From the NCBI GenBank assembly GCA_024688095.1, contig JAILEJ010000253.1, positions 1 through 7,302 of the forward strand: a stretch of 7,302 nt of DNA. The letters run 5' to 3'. The notes beneath the pieces were generated by a model that saw only the letters and a program-made list of their open reading frames with translations, had not been told where the DNA came from and ran no database searches. Position 1 is the first letter of the stretch. The number at the start of each line of letters is the position of its first letter. This document shows, piece by piece, positions 1-7,200 of the stretch. Both the position numbers and the translations under genes were made by a program. This DNA comes from Butyrivibrio sp. Its GTDB lineage: Bacteria; Bacillota; Clostridia; Lachnospirales; Lachnospiraceae.

Positions 1-530
1 GAATATGCACCCTTAATCTTTGCCATCGCTCTTGCTACAGCACTTTCTACATTAGCTGTATTAAGTCTCTCACGTGCAATATGATATGCAATTACCTCTG
101 AATCAATAGTTGTTTGGAAAATAGCTCCTGTGTATTCAAGCTCGTGTCTGAGCTGTGGAGCGTTAATCAGATTACCATTATGTGCAAGAGCCAATGTACC
201 CTTTACATAATTAAGAACCAGCGGCTGTGCATTTTCACGTGTACTGCTGCCGGCAGTAGAATATCGAACATGGCCCACGCCGATATCACCAATCAGTTTA
301 TCAAGCGTTTCAGGCGAAAAAGCCTCATTTACAAGGCCCATATCTTTGTGACTTGACACCTTACCCTTAGGTCCCGAAGTCTCACTAACTGCGATACCGC
401 AGCTTTCCTGTCCTCTATGCTGCAAGGCAAGAAGACCATAGTAGATTGAACGCGCAACGTTTCCTCCATCGAAATCATACATTCCGAATACGCCGCACTC
501 CTCTCCCAGCTTATCAAATCGCTCGGTCAT
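1..530 (-). CDS. purF: Amidophosphoribosyltransferase, N-terminal part (3' end off window)
   Basis: Catalyses the first committed step of de novo purine synthesis in the cytoplasm: PRPP plus glutamine gives 5-phosphoribosylamine. The 176 complete codons visible cover the N-terminal nucleophile (Ntn) glutaminase domain. Translation shows EECGVFG with Cys12 as the expected nucleophile after removal of an 11-residue propeptide, LQHRGQES (36-43), GHVRYSTAG (86-94, with the glutamine-binding Arg89) and HNGNL (117-121, oxyanion-hole Asn-Gly). A propeptide before the Cys is typical of the Bacillus-type, [4Fe-4S]-containing enzyme; the E. coli enzyme has Cys directly after Met. The PRPP-binding domain and Fe-S cysteines would lie beyond the left edge, so the Fe-S assignment is inference. 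The ATG at 530-528 is preceded by AGGAG with 6 nt spacing. It is separated from the upstream operon by terminators and has its own predicted promoter. Confidence 0.97.
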   Translation of the reverse strand, partial: MTERFDKLGEECGVFGMYDFDGGNVARSIYYGLLALQHRGQESCGIAVSETSGPKGKVSSHKDMGLVNEAFSPETLDKLIGDIGVGHVRYSTAGSSTRENAQPLVLNYVKGTLALAHNGNLINAPQLRHELEYTGAIFQTTIDSEVIAYHIARERLNTANVESAVARAMAKIKGAY

Positions 531-534
531 AAGT

Positions 535-540
535 TCTCCT
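535..540 (-). promoter_or_regulatory. Ribosome binding site of purF
   Basis: Minus-strand AGGAGA lies just upstream of the purF ATG (528-530) with about 5-6 nt spacing. It fixes this start, and the resulting protein begins with the expected short propeptide before CGVFG. Confidence 0.85.
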
Positions 541-601
541 TAAAAATTAATAAGGGCCCACATATACCAGTAAGCCCCCTCCCATTTCACAACGAAAATA
601 T

Positions 602-629
602 ATTATCACTATAACCCCATCTATGACAA
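602..629 (-). promoter_or_regulatory. Predicted sigma-A promoter of purF
   Basis: On the minus strand, TTGTCA (629-624) is followed 16 nt later by GATAAT (607-602), each one mismatch from the -35 and -10 consensus. Transcription would begin near 595, giving a leader of about 65 nt. That is too short for a known purine riboswitch, and I see no recognisable PurBox. The promoter sits just downstream of the tandem terminators that close the preceding operon, which fits purF being its own transcription unit. This is a sequence-pattern prediction only. Confidence 0.6.
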
Positions 630-643
630 TAAAAATATTAACC

Positions 644-710
644 AAAATCAAAAAAATATAAGACATTGATTTCAACATAAAATCAAAAAATAGGCCATTG
701 ATTTCAACAT
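644..710. repeat. Tandem direct repeat of about 33 bp, two copies
   Basis: Two adjacent copies, 644-678 and 679-710, share AAAATCAAAAAA at the start and CATTGATTTCAACAT at the end. They differ only in the middle (TATAAGA in the first, TAGGC in the second) and by a few bases in length. A third partial copy (AAAATCAAT) begins at 711. The unit contains one arm and the T-tract of the adjacent transcription terminator, so it looks like a tandem duplication of terminator sequence. Confidence 0.85.
650..686 (-). terminator. Weak second intrinsic terminator (distal copy)
   Basis: On the minus strand a 7-bp stem (TTGATTT at 686-680, AAATCAA at 672-666) closes the 7-nt loop TATGTTG, with a run of seven T at 656-650. 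The stem is AT-rich and the T-run starts nine bases after it, so this copy would be much weaker than the proximal one. It may act as a back-up or be a decaying duplicate. Confidence 0.4.
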
Positions 711-726
711 AAAATCAATAGCCTAT
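685..726 (-). terminator. Strong rho-independent terminator of the four-gene operon
   Basis: On the minus strand the 15-nt arm ATAGGCTATTGATTT (726-712) pairs with AAATCAATGGCCTAT (704-690) around a 7-nt loop, with a single A/C mismatch. Six T follow in the minus direction (690-685), overlapping the last base of the stem. It sits about 55 bp after the stop codon of the coiled-coil membrane protein gene and before the purF promoter, so it should end the upstream operon. On the plus strand the hairpin lacks a clear T-run, so it is probably one-directional. Confidence 0.85.
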
Positions 727-736
727 ATTCATATCG

Positions 737-766
737 TATCTATACATATCTTATCTATACGAATCT
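737..766. repeat. Short tandem repeat, 2 x 15 bp
   Basis: TATCTATACATATCT (737-751) is followed directly by TATCTATACGAATCT (752-766), with 13 of 15 bases matching. It lies in the 3' untranslated region of the operon, between the last stop codon and the terminator hairpin. No function is evident; it may be simple slippage in AT-rich DNA. Confidence 0.6.
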
Positions 767-780
767 TAGTCCGGCAATAT

Positions 781-1977
781 TTATATTCCCGGATACATTT
801 CTTCATACCTGTCAACCATATCAATTATCTCTTGTGCATATGCAGGATACATTCTGACAAGATCTTCGATTTCACTCTTTGCATTTCCAGCTACAACATC
901 TCTGTTATATTCAATCCTCTGTCTGAGTGACTGACGCCTTCCATTAAGATTATGCCTTATTTCTACCTCCTCTTTATGGTCAAGAAGCGCTTCTACCTGA
1001 TGTATCCAGATATCAGGGTCCTGAATCTGATAATGTCCCAGCATATATATAAGGTCCTTCTGATTCTCATCAAGTTTTCTCTGAGCATCAGCGTGTTTTG
1101 CACGTTCTTCCCTTTCCTTAAGAAACTTATCATAAAGTTTATCAAGTTCTCTTGCACTTGTGACACCATACTTAAGGCATAGGTAATCCATAAGATTCTT
1201 ATTATTGACATATCTTATCTTAACTTTATTTTGTAACTGAATAAGTCTTACAATGTCATTTTTTACACGCTTAAGATCCTTTTTTGCTTCCTCGTTTTTA
1301 AAAAAGATATATACAACAAGAAGTGCTGCAAAAAAGATAGCAGCCATATATCCATATATAACATCAAGTTCCAACACCTTACCAACAACAAAAAGAGCTA
1401 CAAGCGCTACCATAAGACATACCGCAACTGTAATCATGAGTTTTCCCGTAAGGTCTATGGAATGTTCAATTTCCTCCTGCCTGTAGAGATATGCTTCATG
1501 CTCACTATCGAGCCTTCTTAAATCATTTTTGACCTTCTTCTGATAGCTTTCTGCTTCCTTTAATTTTTCAGCGCCGCTTCTTGCTTCCTTTTGAAGCCTT
1601 TCCATCTTCTCAAATTCTTCATCAGTCATTCGGCTGGTGCGCCTCATATACTCTTCCTGCTGAATCTGATTTTCCCTGATTTTTGCAGCACAAGCGTTTA
1701 TTTCGGCTCTTTGCTCAATTGGAAGAGCATCAATTTCTTCCATATCCCTAAGATAAGAAGTAACAGTTCTATATTCAAACTGTAGACCATCAAGCTCCCT
1801 GCTTGCCTCAGCCATCTGTTGCAGGCAGTTTTCAACATATTCTCTTCTCTGAACAGGATCCTCCATATCAAGGTTTCCCCTGGCATAGACTATATCGTTC
1901 CAGTCCTCCAGTTCTCTTGACATTCTTTGTTCAGTTTTAACCTTGTTTTCTTTTCTAAACCTGTCAAAAAATCCCAT
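781..1977 (-). CDS. Coiled-coil membrane protein with a two-helix membrane hairpin, function unknown
   Basis: This 398-residue protein is not recognised by family. It starts with a short basic, aromatic segment (MGFFDRFRK). A long charged helical region of heptad-like character runs from about 90 to 178. Two hydrophobic segments follow at about 180-199 and 208-226, separated by only about 8-10 residues, then a second charged helical arm (about 228-310) and a helical C-terminus ending in MYPGI. Basic residues follow the second membrane helix (KKDLKRVK), so by the positive-inside rule both arms should be cytoplasmic with a tiny external loop. There is no signal peptide. A TTG start at 1980 is possible, but the ATG at 1977-1975 is more likely: a GGGG stretch (1988-1985) lies 7 nt upstream. 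The start is 3 bp after the stop of the TPR gene, indicating translational coupling. It is the last gene of the operon. A scaffold or membrane-anchor role is inference. Confidence 0.85.
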   Translation of the reverse strand: MGFFDRFRKENKVKTEQRMSRELEDWNDIVYARGNLDMEDPVQRREYVENCLQQMAEASRELDGLQFEYRTVTSYLRDMEEIDALPIEQRAEINACAAKIRENQIQQEEYMRRTSRMTDEEFEKMERLQKEARSGAEKLKEAESYQKKVKNDLRRLDSEHEAYLYRQEEIEHSIDLTGKLMITVAVCLMVALVALFVVGKVLELDVIYGYMAAIFFAALLVVYIFFKNEEAKKDLKRVKNDIVRLIQLQNKVKIRYVNNKNLMDYLCLKYGVTSARELDKLYDKFLKEREERAKHADAQRKLDENQKDLIYMLGHYQIQDPDIWIHQVEALLDHKEEVEIRHNLNGRRQSLRQRIEYNRDVVAGNAKSEIEDLVRMYPAYAQEIIDMVDRYEEMYPGI

Positions 1978-1980
1978 CAA

Positions 1981-2832
1981 TCAGCCCCGTTTTTTACTTC
2001 TTTGCCTTACCATTCCTCTATATTCCTGTTTTAGATTGCCTGCTATATCAGCAATCTTATTGTTATATTCACTTATATTTGAATTATTTCTAATATCAGA
2101 CAGCTCTTTTATCATCTTACTATCATCACTTGAAGCATACATTTCCTCTGCTTCATTAATTCTCTTCTCCAGCTTTAATGCAACTTCATTAGGAATTGTA
2201 TTTTCACTAAGATAATTTATATATTCACTCTCCGGCATATATAGACGAAGCGCTGTAAGGTATTCCAGATATGACTCCTCACTATTTCCATCCTGAAATG
2301 CAAGTGCAAACATTTCTGCAGCTTTTTTGAACTGAAAAAAGCCTGCATAAATAACACCTTTGTTGTGCTCAATCTTGGCACGTGTCATTTTATCAATATT
2401 TACATCCCCCGTTAAAACAGCATCATATTCATTAAGTGCCTGCTTATAAGATCCACTTTTAAGCAGATAATCAGCTCTTGCCATTTTCTTTTGAAATTCA
2501 TCTAGACTTGAGTTTTCTTTTATGATTTCCTGAGCTTTAGCAATTTCTTCATCAGTTCCGTATCTTACATATTCAAGCAATGTCCCTGCGACTGAGGCCG
2601 GAGAGCACTTCTTTGCCAGCATGCTTCTAAGTTCTTCCGCAAGCTTTTTAAGCTTACACTCATCACTGATCCAGTTGATCATTTCTTCGTCAAAAGAATC
2701 TGAATCAATCAAAAAAGCATTATGAATGACAAGATAACAAAGCTCTTCTATCGAATATATATTTTTTCCTACTTTTTCCCAGTAATATGGCTTTTCAGCA
2801 TATGCCCCGGTGCATAAAATCAGTTTACTCAT
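1981..2832 (-). CDS. TPR-like helical protein with an unassigned N-terminal domain
   Basis: A 283-residue cytoplasmic protein with no signal peptide or membrane segment. Residues 1-100 form a domain I cannot assign to a known family; its landmarks are MSKLILCTG at the start and IYSIEELCY near residue 27. Helix pairs resembling TPR units follow at about 116-141 (ADYLLKSGSYKQALNEYDAV) and 154-181 (NKGVIYAGFFQFKKAAEMF), each with the small/aromatic TPR pattern. The C-terminus is helical and ends in a basic tail (RQRSKKRG). The ATG at 2832-2830 is preferred over a GTG at 2838 because AAGGG (2842-2838) sits 5 nt upstream of the ATG and would itself include the GTG. That ribosome site overlaps the stop codon of the preceding gene (8 bp gap), so translation is probably coupled. 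A role as adaptor for its operon partners is inferred from TPR architecture and context only. Confidence 0.85.
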   Translation of the reverse strand: MSKLILCTGAYAEKPYYWEKVGKNIYSIEELCYLVIHNAFLIDSDSFDEEMINWISDECKLKKLAEELRSMLAKKCSPASVAGTLLEYVRYGTDEEIAKAQEIIKENSSLDEFQKKMARADYLLKSGSYKQALNEYDAVLTGDVNIDKMTRAKIEHNKGVIYAGFFQFKKAAEMFALAFQDGNSEESYLEYLTALRLYMPESEYINYLSENTIPNEVALKLEKRINEAEEMYASSDDSKMIKELSDIRNNSNISEYNNKIADIAGNLKQEYRGMVRQRSKKRG

Positions 2833-2840
2833 TTTCACCC

Positions 2841-4151
2841 TTAATCAATAACATTAAATTCTTCATTCCATATTTTTTCTGAAGATGGCACTATTTCTCC
2901 AAATCCAAGATCTTTGACCATTACCTTTAGTCTTGTAGCAGACACCATATTCATATGCATAAGTATTCTTGTTGTACGTGATTCTCTCTCATCAAGGCCG
3001 TCCAAAATAATATTAACAGTTCTGGATCCTCCACCTGTAAGAGGTACAACCTGTAATGATATTTTATTTCCTGTCTCTATTATAGCCTCAAGAGTTGTAC
3101 TTGCATCAAACCAGTTAACTCCTGCATCGAGAAGTGCATGATAGCATTCTACACCCTGTTTTTGAATCTTCATCCCAACATTAGCTTTAAGCTTATCATC
3201 TCCAAGATATACATACCTGCTGGTTTCTTCTCTCTTTTCTTCAAGCCTTATTCTTGCCGCAATACTGGCACCTTTGCTAAAGAGATTGTTTCCCTGGAAA
3301 ACTCTTCTTTTCTTACACAGAAATTCCAAAGATTTTTTGGTCCATCCATCTCTAAAACCATCACCCAAAAGGAATACCGAACTTACTATCTTACCTTCGC
3401 ACTCTTTTTCAACTATCTCATAAAAATCATTGTCAAGCTTTGTTATAGTCTCGCCTTTTTTTACAGGATCATCAGGAATAGAATGTTTTGGAAGTTCCAT
3501 ATTTAAATGGGAACCAGAATCAATAGTTACTACTACCGGTTTAGTGACAGGATTAAATTTCATCCTATACACCTTCATGGCTCCAAAATTATAGTCATAA
3601 GCCAAAACAGTATGCCTCAGCATATCATCAGGCTGATAAATCATATAATTAAAAAAACTTTCCTCATGACTTTGGTAAAAAATCTTTGCATTCTTAAGGC
3701 CAAGCCCTTCAGATACAGTTTTAAAAGCCTGTATCATCCTGTGATTAAGGCCTTCCATTGTAAACATTACCCCGTCAACATATTCAAGGGATAATTCCAT
3801 TGACAATAATGACAATGTTCTCTTTATAAACAAGGTAAGCAACGTAACCGGATCAAAATCCTTGTCATCTACATTTATTCTCTTTCCCTCTTTTATAGCT
3901 AACAAGATATGATCTATAAGAATTCCATCATCTCCCTGTGCGTGTTTTATAGCTTCTTTTCCATAAAACCACTGATTAACATCATTTCTCTTACACAAAA
4001 CTGTAGGGATGTTATATAATTCAGCGCCCGCAAGAATAGATAAAGTCTCAGGCATATCAGCGTCCATTGCCATATAACTAATCTGAGATACATCATCACC
4101 TATATCATATCCAAGCACATAATGCCTATTATTTCCCGAAGCAAATAACAT
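2841..4151 (-). CDS. Actin/Hsp70-fold protein with degenerate ATPase motifs (DUF5716-like)
   Basis: This 436-residue protein resembles, from memory, the DUF5716 family of Lachnospiraceae. The first ~300 residues follow the Hsp70/actin (ASKHA) layout. A phosphate-1-like strand is at 13-26 (LGYDIGDDVSQISY). IPTVLCKRNDVNQWFYGKEA (48-67) resembles the Hsp70 TPS...GxxA region. VDGVMFTMEGLNHRMIQAF (125-143), leading to QSHEES (160-165), matches the Hsp70 connect region. A phosphate-2 position is at 183-194 (LAYDYNFGAMKV), and an adenosine-like motif at 259-270 (VFLLGDGFRDGW) is followed by NLFSKGASIAA (289-299). A beta-rich domain (about 305-436) follows, where Hsp70 has its substrate-binding domain. 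Asp16 and Gly18 are kept, but the Hsp70 Thr-Thr is Asp-Asp, and the phosphate-2 GGGT is replaced by NFGA, so hydrolysis is doubtful. The ATG has the strong ribosome site GAGGGGG. It lies 57 bp after the large helical-repeat gene and 8 bp before the TPR gene. Confidence 0.88.
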   Translation of the reverse strand: MLFASGNNRHYVLGYDIGDDVSQISYMAMDADMPETLSILAGAELYNIPTVLCKRNDVNQWFYGKEAIKHAQGDDGILIDHILLAIKEGKRINVDDKDFDPVTLLTLFIKRTLSLLSMELSLEYVDGVMFTMEGLNHRMIQAFKTVSEGLGLKNAKIFYQSHEESFFNYMIYQPDDMLRHTVLAYDYNFGAMKVYRMKFNPVTKPVVVTIDSGSHLNMELPKHSIPDDPVKKGETITKLDNDFYEIVEKECEGKIVSSVFLLGDGFRDGWTKKSLEFLCKKRRVFQGNNLFSKGASIAARIRLEEKREETSRYVYLGDDKLKANVGMKIQKQGVECYHALLDAGVNWFDASTTLEAIIETGNKISLQVVPLTGGGSRTVNIILDGLDERESRTTRILMHMNMVSATRLKVMVKDLGFGEIVPSSEKIWNEEFNVID

Positions 4152-4156
4152 ATAAT

Positions 4157-4163
4157 CCCCCTC
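4157..4163 (-). promoter_or_regulatory. Strong ribosome binding site of the Hsp70-like gene
   Basis: Minus-strand GAGGGGG ends 5 nt before the ATG at 4151-4149 and fixes that start. It lies in the 57-bp spacer after the upstream gene, the only gap in the operon large enough for independent translation initiation. I see no convincing promoter or terminator in that spacer. Confidence 0.75.
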
Positions 4164-4208
4164 GTTTCAAATACATATAACTATATCCTGTTCTATCATC
4201 ACACATTA

Positions 4209-7200
4209 TCATTTAACTGCAAGAAACAATTTTTTGCTCATAAATCTCTTCTTATGAAATTCTTTCATCAGATTATCCACAGTATCATAATCCTGCAATG
4301 CTTCACCGATCATTATGTCATTAATAATTGTAAACCTGTCTGAATATGTGTTCTGAACAATATCATTCTTTGAAATTGTTCCGCTTTCAGTCAGTCTGCT
4401 CTTTTCACCTGTTTCATCATCAGCAATATCACCCTCTGTAATGTAATACTGAAGTTCTTCTCCAAAAAACAGCACAAATGAAGCCACAAAAATACCATCA
4501 TACATTTCTTTCATGACTATTTTCTTATAATTTGTATCAAGAGCTTCTCTTTCTGTACTGATCATATAGTGAATGACAACCTTCATTCCAGGCTTTGTAC
4601 GATACTCAAATATTGTCTGATCAGACAGTCTGTTCATATTTGATGAATCTGTAATATATTTTTGGAAAAATTGGAAATAAACGCCCTTAGCATCCATATC
4701 ATCAAGAAATCTTCTGCTTATTTCCATGTTCTGACCCATGTCAGCCTTTTGCTCTGAGAAATATCTAAGATATGCAAGCTTACATACATCAGGTAAATCC
4801 TCGCCTTCAAGATATAATTTACCAATTCGGTCAAAAATATATCCATCTGTAATAACATCTCTGACAAAACTATCATAAGCACATTGTGCCAGATATGCTT
4901 TTTCAATCTTAGTCTTTGAACCGCCTTTAATATACTCTCTTAAGATGCTGGTTTTCTCTCCGACATATGCGCCACTATATAACATTTGAACTAACATTTT
5001 CTCACTAAGAGTATATACATCTATTCCATACGTGCGTGCTACTTTCCAAATATCCCTCATCTCTCTGACACTTCCGTCATAATTTTCAACGAGGAACTTT
5101 AAAAGCTGTTCATCATATTTCCCTTTTGCAAAAACTCCGAATGCGACACGTGTGTCATTCTCGTGATTTCCAAATTTATTCCTGTCAAGCAGCCTGTCAC
5201 ATAGTCGTACCATTATTTTAGGATCTATGCCACAGATGCCATAGCGTCTAACCCAGCCAATAACTTTATCATACATTCCATTATTGACCATAAGTTCTAT
5301 AAGCTGGTTCCTTTCCTTGCTGCTTACCTTATCAAACTCGATAAATTCCAGATATTCCGTAAGCTGCCTGGTAAAGTCATTATCATAATAAAATCTTATG
5401 AGACTAAGCATTATCTCATTTTTGTTTCTATCTCTTACAATGTCTGACTCAAGAAGCTCTCTGTATCTTGTAACATTTTCGAGAGTTATATTATAAGCAT
5501 CTTTTCCAAGTTCACACAAAAACAGATCTACATTTTCCTGTCCCTTTTGAATATAAGGAATGACATAATCAGCAAGATCCCCGCCATTGATCAACCTGGT
5601 CAATGTATATTTTACAGAGGAATAGAATCTGTTTCCTGCTGCATCTTCAAACAGGATAGCATAATCTGACCCGTATAAAGGAGCGTATAATACACCATCT
5701 CTGACTGGATACTCAATTTCCACTGCACATTTTTCATAGATAACAAGCATCTTATGAATACGGTCATCTTCTACTTTTATCTCATATGCATATAGCACAG
5801 CAAGCATATTTGAAGCATTTCCAGCATCAATCATCTGCTTCGAAACAATATTTTTATATAAGTAGATCAAATCCCTGCTAAGCCTGCCCTTATCAAGCTG
5901 GTCCATAAGAAACTTTTCAATTCTTGGTCTGTATGTCTCATATAATTCAGGATATTGTTCCCTGTTTTCATGAATATATCTATAAAGAATTGTATTATGT
6001 TCATAATCAAGGTCACTCTGATATGAAAAATACATAAGAACCATCTTGGAAATCTCTCGCGGGAGTTTACCACTGTCATCCCTATATATTGACATCATAT
6101 AATACTCATATAGTCTGGTAATCCTGAGTTCTCTGTCAATACCACTCGCATACCATTCAAAGGCTTCTTTATCTGTTCTGTTCCCCTTTATAAGAAGTAC
6201 ACAAATAGCCTCTGTTGTCTCATCCGAACGCTTTATTTCATGGCATTTAGCAAGTATTTTGTATAATTTATCTGAATAGACCTTTTCTCTGTGTGACAGA
6301 TATACAATCTGATCAATGACTGCAGGAGAAAGAATATTCTCTCTTGCCCCAAATTCCAGTATAAAAAGTTCATAATTTCCAAGCTTGTTCAATAATGAAG
6401 GCGCACCAGAAAGAATATTCAGCGCCTCAAGATAAATTATCGAACTTCTGCATCCATAATCAAAAAGTTTGCTAAACATTTCCCATCTAAGAGAATCACT
6501 ACTCAGATATTCCTCTGAAACATACTGCAAAAGCCATGCAACTCTCCAGTTTGAAGGATCCTTTTTATATATATTTTCTATCTTAATAGCGGCTTCATTT
6601 ATATATGCATTCTCTCTGCTGACCAAAGTCGTAAGATATAAATAATAAGCATATATGGAATCCGAAACATTATTTCCCTTATTTAATTCTTCAGCAACAT
6701 CATCAAGTATGCGCTGTCCTTCATTTACACGTGTTGCTGTAATATAATATTGTGCAGAATAAAGCCTAAATACAATATCATCAGGATCAACAACACTCAT
6801 TTTTGATATTATCTTACCGGTTTCAGCGAGCCATACTCTTGATCCGTTTTTCTTTTCCCTGAAATGTTCATACTGCTTGATGAGCTGTACAAGAAGGTCT
6901 TTCTTTTCTCTATAGTCAGTATATGGTTTTTCATCTAAGTAAGAATTGTTAACCGTTACTTTGACAACAAGCCTTGTATACTCGTTAGAAAATATAAGTG
7001 CTCCATAATTATTACCGGAATGAAGCATTTCATTATCAATCTGATAATGAAAATGGCAGATATCTCCCTGAAAATCTGTTCCAGTGAGAACACTACTTGT
7101 ACTTGTAAGAAAGTCTCCGTCAGTTACCACCTCAAGATGTGTATATCCCCAGCCAACTCTACTTAATATAAGAATATTATCTGAAGAATGACTTGGCATC

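Noticed and set aside
114..356. 80-residue plus-strand open frame
   Set aside because: It is antisense to purF, whose motifs are unambiguous, and the encoded peptide has no recognisable features.
545..596. G-rich purF leader (GGGAGGGGG and GGGCCC on the minus strand) as a riboswitch or G-quadruplex
   Set aside because: Only three G-tracts fall in the transcribed leader, one of them after a long loop; the possible GGGC/GCCC stem is 4 bp with a 16-nt loop. No known riboswitch core fits in about 65 nt.
644..766. CRISPR-like repeats
   Set aside because: The repeats are directly adjacent with no spacers, occur only about twice, and are explained by terminator duplication and a simple 15-bp tandem repeat.
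3138..3506. 122-residue plus-strand open frame
   Set aside because: It lies wholly antisense to the well-supported Hsp70-like gene, has no ribosome site and encodes low-complexity hydrophobic/aromatic sequence typical of a shadow frame in AT-rich DNA.
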